Numbered from the stretch's first letter, positions 21,069-31,181 are shown. The stretch: 59,868 nt of DNA from Gammaproteobacteria bacterium (GCA_009922595.1 RFVC01000012.1:1-59868), one strand, 5' to 3'. The notes: generated by a model not told the origin, from the sequence alone. Numbers and translations: made by a program.

Positions 21069-24014
21069 TTAGAAATTCATGTTTACGCCTATGACGTAAC
21101 GCCTGCCGACATCATCATACATTTGGTTAAAGCCAGCGGTTCCACCTAGAAATCCGACATTGTCACCTGGTGTTTGAGGTGGCTCTTCATCAAAAATATT
21201 GTTGATGTTCAGAAAAACGTTATAAGTGCTTCCGTTGCTCCCGTTAAAATCGTATCCAAGAGTGAGGTCGGTTACGAACACGGAGTCAATTGTATTATTG
21301 TCCTTTTCACCAGCAAAGCTGAACCTGTCTTGTATATAACTGTCAATGTACTGTCCATTTAAGAAGGCTCTAAAATCACCTCTTGTATAGGTCAGGTTTG
21401 TTAAATAACGGTTAGTTGGCTGTGCTCGATTCAAGAAGTCTCTTGGTGCACCTGGCACCAGTTGTGAATTTTCATCCAGGTGACTGCCGATAAAGCGCCA
21501 GGTAAGTGTTTCACCACCACCAAAGAAATCTACATCTGTCGAATATCGCATCTCAAGGTCAAAGCCTTTCAGTCGTAATTCGTCTAGATTAAAATAGATT
21601 GTGGTAATTCTAGTGATCTGGTTTGTTTCAGGGCTTCTCTCTATCAAGTTACATAACTCCTGAGCACCGGCAAAGCAGTTGTCTACAATATCCTGAAACG
21701 GTGGCTGAGCCATCGCACCATCAATCTTGATGTCATACCAGTCTCCGGAGATAGAGAAGCCAGGCAACCAACTGGGCTGATAAACGGCACCAAAGGTCAG
21801 CGTATCTGCCTCTTCCGGATTAACGTTAGGGTTGCCAGCGTTTCTGCTTGCTGTGAAGATAAAGCTCCCCAAGAATGGGTCTACCACCGCAGCGCCTCCG
21901 GCTGTTTCGTCATAACGTTCCCTCAAAGTCGCAGCCCTCACATCTCGTGAGCTAGTAGCTCTAACACGCAGGTCCTCATTTATCTGCCAGCTTAGCCCAA
22001 CTTTCCAAGACTCAATACCGCCCGAACCAGTATAGTCGGCGTAGCGATATGCCAGACTAGCATCAAGTTGTTGAGCAAATTGAGCATCTGATATCAATGG
22101 CACGTTGATTTCACCGAACACCTCGTCCACCTCAAACCCACCGTTCAAAATCGTTGTTGGAGTTTGGATAGATCCTGTAAACAGTATGCGTGATAAGTTT
22201 CCAGCACCTATGAAGCCAGGAGGCACGCTGCCCGCACGTATGCCAGACATTCCGCCAGGAAAGTTTTCTGGGACGAGCCCTCTAAATCCTGTGTTTTGTC
22301 CTCCAAGGAAGACAAATTCGTCCTCTAGTTCCTTGACGCTCTGATATACGTCATCCTCTCGATGAGAAGCACCAAAAAAGGCTAGGATTGGTCCGGCACC
22401 AAAGCCTTCATGCAGCTCGCCATCAATCGTGATTTCAGCAAATGTTTGCTCATAAAGACTTTCAATAAACTTTTCCTCATCCATCACGTAACTTATGCCG
22501 GCAGGGGTCGATGCAGCACTTTGGACTCCCCCAAGAAGATTGATCGGCTTGCAGTCACCAAAATCAGTTGGGTTTGCTATAGCAGCATAGCAGGCAGGTT
22601 GACCATCAGGACCTACAACCGCGTCCATGGCGGGAAATAACTTTGCAAGGTCTGGGCCGTTCAAGAATTGCTGACGTTGATCAACTCTTCCGTACTGGTA
22701 ATATCCTTTCACATTCCAGTCAGTGAAGAACCCTGCATCATCCAATTTAAGGTTAAATCCAACAGTTCCCGCTTTGGATCTGTCATTTTGAACAATTAGG
22801 TATTGTCCTAAAGGGTTGTCAGCTTGATTATCACCTATCAGCGCCATATTGAAAGAGGCTAAGCCCTCGTCATCCATGATTTGTTGAACGTTGGCAGGTA
22901 AGAAAGGGTTGCCTGAAAAAACATTCACTGTCCAAGGGCCTTGCAGGAATGGAGTCGAGAACCAAGGACTTTCCACCTCGGTATAACCGTAAATGCCTTG
23001 AAAATAAACGTTTAGATTCTCTGAAACGTCATGATCATAGAATACGAAAACATTGTCTCTATCGTTGCGAGCACCAATTTGATTATCTGCGTCGTTGTCC
23101 CATCTTCTTGTTGATTCTGTTAGCGCTTGACAGTTACAGCCACCGATAAACTGCCCAACTCCACTGAAACTCTGTGGCCCGGCAACAACTTGGTCATTGT
23201 TGCGGGTAAAGGCCCAGCGGTTGAGTTGAGAACCGGGAGCGTTGATCACGCCGCCTGTTGATACTGCTGTTGATACCACATAATCCCGAGTGATGAGGTT
23301 AGTACCATTTGGATCGGGATTAGTAATCCTAGCCTGAGATTTAAACCAAGGTCTATCTTGCATTGACTTCAATGACCTGATCTCATCTTGGCGAAACGAA
23401 TCCAGATTGACCAGAAGATGTCCGTTAGCGCCAATGTCCATTCCGTGAGTAACACCAAATTCGTGATTATCGCCGTCTGAACGAGAGGTGGTACCCATTT
23501 GAGCCTTTACCTTGGTTCCAATATAGTCTGTGTCCAATATAAAGTTGATCACGCCAGCAACGGCGTCGGTTCCATAAGCAGCGGAGGCGCCTCCCGTCAC
23601 TGTCTGAACATTACGTATCGCGCCTTCTGGAAGGGCGCTTACATTAGGGATGCCCCAGCGATTTCCGGCTGGTACTCGACGACCATCCAAAAGTACAAGT
23701 GATCGCTGTGAGCCAGCCCCTCTGAGGTTGAGGTTGGCACCGGCCGAGTTCCAGCCTACCTGGCTAGGACGTTGGTTATTAAAAAATTGAGGAAGTTTGC
23801 TTAGAGACTCGCCTAGTTGGCCGGGGTCTATGTTGGCAAGCTCTTGAATCCCTAAATCGGTAACGGGCGTAGGTGATTCCATACCTTCACGCTGAATGCG
23901 GGTACCGGTTATTTGGATTTCTTCGATTTCATCCTGAGCAAAAGTCTGTGTTGCAAGTATTGTGGCCACTGCCAGCGTGCTCAGACGAAAAGTGTTCTTA
24001 AACTCTACTTTCAT
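21069..24014 (-). CDS. Large TonB-dependent outer-membrane receptor
   Basis: A 981-residue receptor: signal peptide (LSTLAVATILATQTFAQ), TonB-box-like EEIQITGTRIQ, plug with LNLRGAGSQRSLVLLDGRRV and GGASAAYGTDAVAGVINF, and a long barrel ending in VGRRYVIGVNMNF. ATG 24014 is preceded by GGGGGAG 6 nt upstream, so it was chosen over a TTG 15 nt earlier. Large receptors of this type import organic ligands, peptides or glycans in marine gammaproteobacteria; the ligand is unknown. It heads the minus-strand region with the NTF2-like, PQQ dehydrogenase, cytochrome and VOC genes. A strong terminator follows, so any link is functional rather than one operon. Confidence 0.9.
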   Translation of the reverse strand: MKVEFKNTFRLSTLAVATILATQTFAQDEIEEIQITGTRIQREGMESPTPVTDLGIQELANIDPGQLGESLSKLPQFFNNQRPSQVGWNSAGANLNLRGAGSQRSLVLLDGRRVPAGNRWGIPNVSALPEGAIRNVQTVTGGASAAYGTDAVAGVINFILDTDYIGTKVKAQMGTTSRSDGDNHEFGVTHGMDIGANGHLLVNLDSFRQDEIRSLKSMQDRPWFKSQARITNPDPNGTNLITRDYVVSTAVSTGGVINAPGSQLNRWAFTRNNDQVVAGPQSFSGVGQFIGGCNCQALTESTRRWDNDADNQIGARNDRDNVFVFYDHDVSENLNVYFQGIYGYTEVESPWFSTPFLQGPWTVNVFSGNPFLPANVQQIMDDEGLASFNMALIGDNQADNPLGQYLIVQNDRSKAGTVGFNLKLDDAGFFTDWNVKGYYQYGRVDQRQQFLNGPDLAKLFPAMDAVVGPDGQPACYAAIANPTDFGDCKPINLLGGVQSAASTPAGISYVMDEEKFIESLYEQTFAEITIDGELHEGFGAGPILAFFGASHREDDVYQSVKELEDEFVFLGGQNTGFRGLVPENFPGGMSGIRAGSVPPGFIGAGNLSRILFTGSIQTPTTILNGGFEVDEVFGEINVPLISDAQFAQQLDASLAYRYADYTGSGGIESWKVGLSWQINEDLRVRATSSRDVRAATLRERYDETAGGAAVVDPFLGSFIFTASRNAGNPNVNPEEADTLTFGAVYQPSWLPGFSISGDWYDIKIDGAMAQPPFQDIVDNCFAGAQELCNLIERSPETNQITRITTIYFNLDELRLKGFDLEMRYSTDVDFFGGGETLTWRFIGSHLDENSQLVPGAPRDFLNRAQPTNRYLTNLTYTRGDFRAFLNGQYIDSYIQDRFSFAGEKDNNTIDSVFVTDLTLGYDFNGSNGSTYNVFLNINNIFDEEPPQTPGDNVGFLGGTAGFNQMYDDVGRRYVIGVNMNF

Positions 24015-24087
24015 TATGATCTCCCCCAATCGATAATTTTGAATAATCAGTCTAAATTAAATAAGTAATAAAAAACTAGCTAACCTA

Positions 24088-24102
24088 GGGCAAAGCTTGC
24101 CC
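24088..24102. promoter_or_regulatory. Palindrome in the leader region of the TonB receptor gene
   Basis: GGGCAAAGCTTGCCC is a near-perfect inverted repeat (GGGCAA-AGC-TTGCCC) 74 bp upstream of the receptor start, followed by TTTT. It could be an operator for a dimeric regulator or part of a terminator for plus-strand transcripts. No regulator gene is next to it. The rest of the 270-bp gap up to fdhD is AT-rich and shows nothing else. Confidence 0.35.
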
Positions 24103-24284
24103 TTTTAAGGAATATTCAAGAACGAACGTATAAAATTTAAATCAAAGCAGATAGCTTTTCTTCGTCATTTTTGATAGGAAAAAGCTTTCGCCCTTGTAGT
24201 GACAGCAGCTTGAAGAAGCACTCTTAATATTTCAATCTGTGAGAATTGTAGAAAACTGCCGTCATTATCACACCACGTAATAAT

Positions 24285-25115
24285 TTAAAGCACATTTTCT
24301 GGACAACTATAGATATTACAAATCTTGTCTTTGAGGAAGCCGATTAGGCAGATGTTGAATTCTTGGGCCAGCTCGATTGCGAGGGAAGAGGGCGCGCCGA
24401 CAGCGACCAGCATGGGGCACCTGGCCGTAAGTGCTTTCTGCATCAGCTCAAAACTGGCGCGGCCACTGACAATTATGCCCATGTCCTCGATGGGCAGCAG
24501 GTGTGAACGCAGCATGCTGCCGACAAGTTTATCCATGGCATTATGACGGCCCACGTCTTCCGCGACGGTTACGATTTCACCATTGCCGTTGAATGTTGCA
24601 ACGCCATGGCAGCCGCCGGTGCGTTCAAACAGCGACTGTTTTTCCCGCAGCTTGTCAGCTACCTTGAAGAGTTTTTCTCGATTCATGGTGAAGCTGTTAT
24701 CCAGAAGGGTATCGTAGCCGCTGGTACTCAGCGCATCCAGCGAGGCCTTGCCGCAAACACCGCAGCTCGATGTCGTATAGAAATGGCGATCCAGTCTCTG
24801 CATATCGAACGAGACATCATCATTTAGCTCAACACGCATCACGTTGTCGGTATCGTCGTCGATGTCAGCGATATCCTCTACGTGCCGGATAATACTTTCA
24901 CTGTAGAGAAAGCCGCACACCAGGTTTATGTCGTCTCCGGGAGTGCGCATGGTAATGGACAGACTCTTGTGCAGTTTGCCCTTAAGGGGGTCGTTGTAAC
25001 CGAGCCTGATTTCAAGCGGCTCTTCTGATGCCACAATGTCATCAACCTCGTCAGCCCTTTGCTGCTTCAGTTTTGTCAGTCGTATTTCTGAATAGGGTTT
25101 TTCAGTATCAGTCAT
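24285..25115 (-). CDS. fdhD: Formate dehydrogenase accessory sulfurtransferase FdhD
   Basis: FdhD passes sulfur from the IscS cysteine desulfurase to the bis-MGD cofactor of formate dehydrogenase. Its 276 residues contain the active-site cysteine loop TTSSCGVCGKAS and conserved FERTGGCHGVATF, AEDVGRHNAMDK and VSGRASFELMQKA. It is needed to mature the FdsA protein encoded at 11.8-14.7 kb. It overlaps the upstream nudix gene by 8 bp, so they are probably translated together. Confidence 0.94.
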   Translation of the reverse strand: MTDTEKPYSEIRLTKLKQQRADEVDDIVASEEPLEIRLGYNDPLKGKLHKSLSITMRTPGDDINLVCGFLYSESIIRHVEDIADIDDDTDNVMRVELNDDVSFDMQRLDRHFYTTSSCGVCGKASLDALSTSGYDTLLDNSFTMNREKLFKVADKLREKQSLFERTGGCHGVATFNGNGEIVTVAEDVGRHNAMDKLVGSMLRSHLLPIEDMGIIVSGRASFELMQKALTARCPMLVAVGAPSSLAIELAQEFNICLIGFLKDKICNIYSCPENVL

Positions 25116-25674
25116 GGGGCTTTATCAGGCGCTGGCCATCGACAGTCAGCAGTATGTCGGCTGACCTGACGGGGAAATGCCCCTCGGCCAGGTCGTTAAA
25201 GTAATGCTTCAGTGTATTGGCTACGGGCATAAATGCAATTTCGTCCCAGGGGATGTCCTTTTCCGCAAAAAGATCCACCTCGAGGCTTTCGGCGCCGGCG
25301 GCAAAATCCAGGTGGGTCAGCGTGCAGCGGAAAAACAGGTGCGCCTGGTTAATGTGAGGCAGGCTGTAGTAGGTATAGAGGCCGTGCAGCTCAACGCGGG
25401 CGCAGGCTTCTTCCAAGGTTTCTCTTTTTGCGCCCTCATGGATGGTCTCGTCGTTTTCCATGAAGCCTCCAGGTAGAGTCCATAGCCCGTAACGCGGTTC
25501 TATGGAGCGTTTGCACAGCAGCACCTTGTCCTCATGGCAGGGGACAGTGCAGACAATGATGCGCGGGTTCTGGTAATGAATAACCTCACAGGATGTGCAC
25601 ACGAATCTTTCCCGATCATCGTTGGCCGGAATTTTGTGTTCTACTTCCTGTCCGCATGCCTGGCAATATTTCAT
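25108..25674 (-). CDS. Nudix hydrolase with N-terminal zinc ribbon
   Basis: A 188-residue protein. Its first 40 residues have two Cys pairs (YCQACGQ and VCTSCEV), a zinc ribbon. The nudix box GFMENDETIHEGAKRETLEE fits GX5EX7REUXEE, with the lead GLWTLPGG. The family is near the ADP-ribose/NADH-type pyrophosphatases, which hydrolyse a nucleoside diphosphate linked to another moiety; the substrate is not evident. It overlaps fdhD by 8 bp. Confidence 0.88.
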   Translation of the reverse strand: MKYCQACGQEVEHKIPANDDRERFVCTSCEVIHYQNPRIIVCTVPCHEDKVLLCKRSIEPRYGLWTLPGGFMENDETIHEGAKRETLEEACARVELHGLYTYYSLPHINQAHLFFRCTLTHLDFAAGAESLEVDLFAEKDIPWDEIAFMPVANTLKHYFNDLAEGHFPVRSADILLTVDGQRLIKPHD

Positions 25675-25683
25675 AAACGATTA

Positions 25684-26982
25684 TCAGTGAAAGAGTTTTC
25701 CCTGTTGTGCTGCGCCTGCTTCTTTCATAGACAACGATCTCATTTTAACTGTCTTGATCGCATTATCCTTGACGTTAAGTATCTCGGCATAATGTTCCGG
25801 CAGACGCACGCAGACATTTTTTTCTGGGATCATTTCCAGCAACTCGGTTAACAGGCCGTTCAGGGTTTTGGGGCCTTCCGTCGGCAGGGTCCAGTCCAGT
25901 GCTTTGTTGATTTCCCGAATGGTGGCAGTGCCGTCGATCAGGTAAGAGCCGTCATCCTGTGGATGGATGTCTTCCGTTTCTTCTTGAAAATTGGTGGTGA
26001 AGTTGCCGACAATTTCTTCGAGGATGTCCTGCAGGGTGACAATTCCCTGGACGTCACCGTATTCGTCTACCACCATCGCCATCCGGCGTTTATTGTTCTG
26101 GAATTTGAAAAGCTGCGTGTGCAGAGGCGTGGATTCGGGGACGAAATAGGGATCATCAGAAAACTGCATTAGCTCAGCCTTGTTGACACCTTCCACGCCA
26201 ATCATGCTGGAAATATTTCGCTGATGCATAAAGCCGATGACGTCGTTCAGATCCTTCCTGTATACCGGCATGATGGTATGCGAGGAGTTCCCAATGAGTT
26301 CCAGAATGTCGCTGATGTCATCTTCGATATCGATCCCCGTTACTTCGTTGCGCGGCACCATGATGTCTTCCACCGTAGCCTTTTCCAGATCGAGAATGTT
26401 CAGCAGCATGCCATGTCTTTTTGCCGGTATCAGTGCGCCGCTTTCATCAAGCACCGTTCGCAGTTCGTCCGGGGTAAGGTGATGGGTTTCATTTTCGTCC
26501 GGTTCAAAACCGAGCACTTTAACCATGAAGTTGGAAACGGAGTTAACCAGCCAGACCAGGGGATAAAAAACCTTGAGAAGCAGTTGCAGCAGCAGGCTTG
26601 AAGGAAAGGCAATTTTTTCCGGGTAGAGCGCGGCAATCGTTTTGGGGGTGACCTCGGCAAATATCAGGATGACGAGCGTCAGGATCAGCGACATAAAAAT
26701 AATTCCGCCGTCTCCCCAGAAGCGGATGGCAATCACCGTGGCTATGGATGTTGCTAGGATATTAACGAAGTTATTGCCGATAAGAATGATGCCGATCAGG
26801 CGGTCGGGTCTGTCCAGCAGCTTGCCCGACCGCATTGCACCGCGATGTTCCTTTTTAATGAGGTGACGCAGACGATAACGGTTCAGCGCCATCATCGCCG
26901 TTTCAGAACTTGAGAAATAGGCTGACATTAAAATCAGAAAGACAAGAATGCCCAGCAGGATGCCTAGCGAGGTGTCATTCAC
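25684..26982 (-). CDS. CorB/CNNM-type membrane protein (DUF21, two CBS domains, CorC_HlyC domain)
   Basis: A 432-residue inner-membrane protein with an N-terminal DUF21 domain of about four helices (FLILMSAYFSSSETAMMALN is the start of the DUF21 pattern), a pair of CBS domains (VEDIMVPRNEVTGIDIE and MAMVVDEYGDVQGIVTLQDI), and a C-terminal transporter-associated domain (GTATIREINKAL). These proteins are linked to magnesium/cobalt transport or resistance. The start is GTG at 26982, just after the ypjD stop. The order ffh, ypjD, corB (yfjD) matches that of E. coli, where the two membrane genes are also divergent from ffh. Confidence 0.9.
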   Translation of the reverse strand: MNDTSLGILLGILVFLILMSAYFSSSETAMMALNRYRLRHLIKKEHRGAMRSGKLLDRPDRLIGIILIGNNFVNILATSIATVIAIRFWGDGGIIFMSLILTLVILIFAEVTPKTIAALYPEKIAFPSSLLLQLLLKVFYPLVWLVNSVSNFMVKVLGFEPDENETHHLTPDELRTVLDESGALIPAKRHGMLLNILDLEKATVEDIMVPRNEVTGIDIEDDISDILELIGNSSHTIMPVYRKDLNDVIGFMHQRNISSMIGVEGVNKAELMQFSDDPYFVPESTPLHTQLFKFQNNKRRMAMVVDEYGDVQGIVTLQDILEEIVGNFTTNFQEETEDIHPQDDGSYLIDGTATIREINKALDWTLPTEGPKTLNGLLTELLEMIPEKNVCVRLPEHYAEILNVKDNAIKTVKMRSLSMKEAGAAQQGKLFH

Positions 26983-26984
26983 GG

Positions 26985-27785
26985 TTATACGCGATCCAGA
27001 ATAATTTCTAGGACAAATTTACTGCCGAAATAGGAGAGCAGCAGGAAGGCAAAGCCGGTCAGGATCCAGCGGTTGGCGGTTTTGCCGCGCCAGCCAAGTT
27101 GATGTCGTCCCCATAAAAGCACAATGAATACCACCCAGGAAATACTCGATAGTACCGTCTTGTGGCTGAGGTGCTGCCCAAAGAAATCATCCATGAATAA
27201 CACGCCGGTGACGAGCACACCGGTCAGCAGTGCCAGGCCCATCCATATCATTTCAAAGAGCAGTGACTCCATTGTTTCCAGTGGTGGCAGGTGACTGACC
27301 AGGCTGAGGGACTTCTTTTGCCTCAGTAGTTTGTCGAGGAAGGAAATCAGCAGTGCCTGTACGGCGGCAATGGTGATGACGCTGACAGAAAGGATGCCCA
27401 GCATGATGTGAAGGGCCACGCCCGCTGTGTAGTCGCCCTGGGGTTCGTAGGAGCTCGGGATAAAGTTGGAGGCGAGCAGGCAGATTAACGCCAGCGGGAA
27501 CAGGTATAGAAACAGGTTGTCTAGAGGTTTTTTCCAGCTGCTGATCATCACTGTAACCACGATCACCCAGCTGACCAGTGACGCCACTTTAAAAAAGCCG
27601 AAATCAAGCCCCTCGGGCAGCAGGGTAATCTGGACGATAACAGCAAGGTGAGTGAGCACGGCGATGACGCCGCTGGTCATGACACGGTGGCGGTCGGTGT
27701 GTTCGCTGGTCAGGTTCTGGCGCTGGAAGAATGATCCGAGTCCGTAGCTGATGGCAGCAATGATGCTGATTGCAGTGCTGATCAT
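26985..27785 (-). CDS. ypjD: CcsA-like inner-membrane protein YpjD
   Basis: A polytopic protein of 266 residues with about eight membrane helices and conserved histidines (HIMLGILSVSV and GQHLSHKTVLSSISW), belonging to the cytochrome c assembly protein family. In E. coli YpjD is related to the CcsA/CcmC heme-handling proteins, but its function is uncertain. ATG 27785 was chosen over a GTG at 27809. It precedes the CorB-like gene and they are likely one operon. Confidence 0.87.
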   Translation of the reverse strand: MISTAISIIAAISYGLGSFFQRQNLTSEHTDRHRVMTSGVIAVLTHLAVIVQITLLPEGLDFGFFKVASLVSWVIVVTVMISSWKKPLDNLFLYLFPLALICLLASNFIPSSYEPQGDYTAGVALHIMLGILSVSVITIAAVQALLISFLDKLLRQKKSLSLVSHLPPLETMESLLFEMIWMGLALLTGVLVTGVLFMDDFFGQHLSHKTVLSSISWVVFIVLLWGRHQLGWRGKTANRWILTGFAFLLLSYFGSKFVLEIILDRV

Positions 27786-27938
27786 GGTGAAAATTTTCTC
27801 ATAAGTCACTATAGCCTTGAAGTCCTTATTTCAAAAGGTGTGTGGGCCTGATACTGGAATTAATCCTGTGTTCTGCCACCATGATTTTGTAGAATGGATC
27901 ATTTTCATTTAACAAGTTGACTAGAAAACCCGTTCCCG

Positions 27939-29312
27939 ATGTTTGAGAATCTTACTGATCGCCTGTCGCAAACGCTGCGTGCTGTGACCGGCAAGGCAAA
28001 ACTGACTGAAGAAAATATCCAGGAAAGCCTGCGTGAAGTCAGGCGTGCCTTGCTGGAAGCTGACGTCGCATTGCCGGTTGTTCAGGAATTCACAGACAAG
28101 GTGAAATTCCGTGCCGTGGGCACCGAGGTCAGCAAAAGCCTGACCCCAGGGCAGGCCTTCATCAAGATTGTCCAGGCTGAATTGCAGGCGTTGATGGGCG
28201 AGGCCAACGAGGCGCTCGATCTTAAAACTACGCCGCCTGCAATCATGCTTATGGCAGGCCTGCAGGGTGCGGGTAAAACGACTTCTGTCGCTAAGCTGGC
28301 TTACTGGCTGAAGAATACCCAGAAAAAATCCGTAATGGTGGTCAGTGCCGACGTTTACCGTCCGGCCGCCATTCAGCAGCTGGAAACACTGGCCGGCGAA
28401 GTCGACGTCTTGTTTTTCCCCAGCGACCCTTCGCAAAAACCGGAACAGATCGTTAAAGGCGCCATCGCCGAGGCAAAGAAACAGTTTGTTGACGTGCTCT
28501 TTATCGATACCGCGGGCCGCCTGGCTATTGACGAAGAAATGATGACAGAGATCAAGGGACTGCATGCCATTGCGAATCCCGTCGAAACACTGTTCGTCGT
28601 CGACTCCATGACCGGCCAGGACGCAGCGAACACAGCCAAGGCCTTTAACGATGCCTTGCCGCTGACCGGTGTCATCCTCACCAAGGCTGATGGTGATGCA
28701 AGGGGCGGTGCTGCACTCTCTGTTAGGCAGATAACCGGCAAGCCCATCAAGTTCATGGGTGTCGGAGAAAAAATTGACGGACTTGAGGCCTTTCACCCTG
28801 ACCGTATTGCCTCGCGCATCCTGGGCATGGGAGATGTCCTGTCGCTTATCGAGGATGTCGAGAAAAAGGTCGACAAGCAGAAAGCCGAGAAGCTAGCGCG
28901 CAAGATCAAGCGTGGGCAACGCTTTGACCTGGAAGATTTCCGCGAGCAGCTGCAGCAGATGAAAAACATGGGCGGCATGTCGAATATGCTGGATAAACTT
29001 CCAGGCCTCAGTGATGCACAGAAAGCGGCGGCAGGCATGGTCGATGACAAGACATTTTCGCGAATGGAAGCCATCATCAATTCCATGACGGCCAAGGAGC
29101 GCCACCGACCCGAATTACTCAATGGTTCACGCAAAAGACGCATCACGGTGGGGTCGGGCACCTCGATCCAAGACCTCAATCGCCTGCTTAAGCAGCATAA
29201 GCAGATGCAGCGCATGATGAAGAAAATGAAAGGCGGCAAGATGGCCAACATGATGCGCGGACTTGGGGGCATGGGAGGGATGAATCCCCCCGGCGGATTC
29301 CCGCGCATGTAG
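27939..29312 (+). CDS. ffh: Signal recognition particle protein Ffh
   Basis: The GTPase that binds 4.5S RNA and signal sequences and delivers nascent membrane proteins to FtsY. At 457 residues it matches E. coli (453). It has the N domain, the G domain with P-loop GLQGAGKTTS, DTAGR and TKADGDARGG, and a Met-rich M domain ending in KGGKMANMMRGLGGMGGMN. Divergent from ypjD. It ends 191 bp before rpsP. No 4.5S RNA gene was seen here. Confidence 0.97.
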   Translation: MFENLTDRLSQTLRAVTGKAKLTEENIQESLREVRRALLEADVALPVVQEFTDKVKFRAVGTEVSKSLTPGQAFIKIVQAELQALMGEANEALDLKTTPPAIMLMAGLQGAGKTTSVAKLAYWLKNTQKKSVMVVSADVYRPAAIQQLETLAGEVDVLFFPSDPSQKPEQIVKGAIAEAKKQFVDVLFIDTAGRLAIDEEMMTEIKGLHAIANPVETLFVVDSMTGQDAANTAKAFNDALPLTGVILTKADGDARGGAALSVRQITGKPIKFMGVGEKIDGLEAFHPDRIASRILGMGDVLSLIEDVEKKVDKQKAEKLARKIKRGQRFDLEDFREQLQQMKNMGGMSNMLDKLPGLSDAQKAAAGMVDDKTFSRMEAIINSMTAKERHRPELLNGSRKRRITVGSGTSIQDLNRLLKQHKQMQRMMKKMKGGKMANMMRGLGGMGGMNPPGGFPRM

Positions 29313-29503
29313 GCCGTTTGGCTGACTGCGAATGGGGGTAAAAAATCCCCGAGTTTTTCGTCACTTAGAGTTCCAAACCCCGCACTTTTCCCGTAGAATA
29401 CCGGCCTTTTTCGGGCCGGGTCAGCCCGTATTTAGCGGAACGCAATTACGGGACCTTTTCGGAATTATTAGAACACTTTTTTTATTAGTGGAAACAACAA
29501 GTT

Positions 29504-29764
29504 ATGGTAACCATTAGACTCTCAAGAAGCGGTGCCAAAAAGCGCCCTTTCTATCACCTGACGGTAGCAGACAAGCGTTTTGCCCGTGATGGTCGCTTCA
29601 TCGAGCGCGTTGGATTTTTCAATCCGGGTGCCCGCGGCCAGGAAGAAAGGCTCCGCGTTGACCTGGACAGGGTCAAGTACTGGCAGGGCAAAGGCGCCAT
29701 CGCCAGTGACCGTGTTGCTCGTCTGCTGAAGGATGCGGAAGCTGCAGCTTCTACCGCTGCCTAA
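29504..29764 (+). CDS. rpsP: 30S ribosomal protein S16
   Basis: A protein of 86 residues, as is usual for S16, starting [20 protein letters not shown] with [16 protein letters not shown]. It binds 16S rRNA and helps assemble the 30S body. First gene of rpsP-rimM-trmD-rplS, a conserved gammaproteobacterial operon. Confidence 0.97.
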   Translation: MVTIRLSRSGAKKRPFYHLTVADKRFARDGRFIERVGFFNPGARGQEERLRVDLDRVKYWQGKGAIASDRVARLLKDAEAAASTAA

Positions 29765-29780
29765 CCGCATTTCCTAAAAC

Positions 29781-30329
29781 ATGGTGAGGCCATCCAATAC
29801 GGAACAAGGCTATACCACGTTAGGCAAAGTTGGTGCGGTGCATGGTGTCAAGGGCTGGGTTCGTCTGATTTCATTTACAGAGCCAGCTGACAACATCCTC
29901 AGGTTCAGAAATTTTTATATCAGCACCGGCACTCCTTCTGAAAGCAGGGAGAAGATTGAAATAGACGAAAGCCGGGTCCAGGGAAAGCATTTCATCGGAC
30001 ATATAGCCGGTTGCGATGACAGGGAAGAAGCCAGGGCCTATACCGGCCGTGAGCTGCAGGTAAAGCAAAATGACTTGCCTGAGCTCGAGACAGAAGAGTA
30101 TTACTGGTTTCAACTTGAGGGATTGGAGGTGATCAACCTCCAGGATGAATTCCTGGGCCAGGTAGACCACCTGATAGAAACAGGCGCCAATGACGTAATG
30201 ATTGTCAGGCCTGTTGAAAACAGCATAGATAAAGAAGAGAGACTGATTCCTTTTATAAAGGAGCAAGTAATAAAGCAGGTAGACCTGGATGAAAATATTA
30301 TCCGGGTCGACTGGGAAAAGGATTTCTGA
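29781..30329 (+). CDS. rimM: 16S rRNA processing protein RimM
   Basis: A 30S maturation factor that binds S19 and acts on the 3' domain of 16S rRNA. It has the N-terminal RimM domain (YTTLGKVGAVHGVKGWVRL) and a PRC-barrel domain (YYWFQLEGLEVINLQDEFLG) in 182 residues. It lies 16 bp after rpsP and 41 bp before trmD in the conserved order. Confidence 0.95.
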   Translation: MVRPSNTEQGYTTLGKVGAVHGVKGWVRLISFTEPADNILRFRNFYISTGTPSESREKIEIDESRVQGKHFIGHIAGCDDREEARAYTGRELQVKQNDLPELETEEYYWFQLEGLEVINLQDEFLGQVDHLIETGANDVMIVRPVENSIDKEERLIPFIKEQVIKQVDLDENIIRVDWEKDF

Positions 30330-30370
30330 CGATTTTTTGCGGAAAGCCCCTGCGGGAACGGTGAAAATCC

Positions 30371-31141
30371 ATGCAGTCTCAAGATAAAACATTACGGGCA
30401 GGCGTTATTACGCTGTTCCCTGAAATGTTTGACGCAATAAGCGATTACGGCATCAGCGGTCGTGCCCTTAAGGAAGGGCTGGTGGAACTGGGATTGTGGA
30501 ATCCCCGGTACTTCACCGAGGACAAGCACCAGACCGTGGACGACAGGCCATATGGCGGTGGTCCCGGCATGCTGATGAAGACAGGGCCCCTCGCGCTGGC
30601 TATTAATGCTGCCAGGCAGGAGTTGCCAGGCGCCAAGGTTATCTACCTGACGCCGCAGGGCAGTCCCGTTAACCAGCAGACCGTCAATCAGCTGGCGAAC
30701 CAGGAATCCTTGATTTTCCTGTGTGGCCGCTACGAGGGCATCGATGAGCGCATCATCGAAACCGAGGTTGATGATGAGCTGTCGCTGGGCGATTTTGTGC
30801 TAAGCGGTGGAGAAGTGGCCGCCATGGCGTTGCTGGATGCCATCATCCGGTTACAGCCCGGGGTACTTGGGCATGAAGACTCCGCTGAGCAGGATTCGTT
30901 TATGAATGGGCTGCTGGATTGCCCGCACTATACGAGACCGGAAGAATACGAAGGTAAAACGGTGCCGCCGGTGCTTTTAAGCGGTGACCATGAAGCCATA
31001 AGGAAATGGCGTATGCAGCAAAGCCTGGGCAGGACGTGGCAGCGGAGACCTGATTTGCTGGAAGAGATGGAATTAACGGATGAACAGAAGGCCCTGTTGG
31101 CACTGTTTATCTCTGATCAGGAATCAGGATCGGATAAATAG
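30371..31141 (+). CDS. trmD: tRNA (guanine-N1-)-methyltransferase TrmD
   Basis: Methylates G37 of tRNAs using SAM and prevents frameshifting. The 256-residue protein has the SPOUT trefoil-knot motifs: [24 protein letters not shown] and [11 protein letters not shown], with the final helical domain containing the [15 protein letters not shown] segment. Third gene of the rpsP operon. Confidence 0.96.
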   Translation: MQSQDKTLRAGVITLFPEMFDAISDYGISGRALKEGLVELGLWNPRYFTEDKHQTVDDRPYGGGPGMLMKTGPLALAINAARQELPGAKVIYLTPQGSPVNQQTVNQLANQESLIFLCGRYEGIDERIIETEVDDELSLGDFVLSGGEVAAMALLDAIIRLQPGVLGHEDSAEQDSFMNGLLDCPHYTRPEEYEGKTVPPVLLSGDHEAIRKWRMQQSLGRTWQRRPDLLEEMELTDEQKALLALFISDQESGSDK

Positions 31142-31181
31142 CTTTGAACAGCTACCAGTTTAATTAAAAGTGGTGAATACA

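Noticed and set aside
27921-28796. Minus-strand ORF of 291 residues opposite ffh
   Set aside because: It is the reverse-frame shadow of the highly conserved ffh; no recognisable protein pattern.
29312-29503. Possible hairpin between ffh and rpsP (GGGG/CCCC with A-rich loop)
   Set aside because: The stem is only four to five pairs and the T run is short; not convincing as a terminator.
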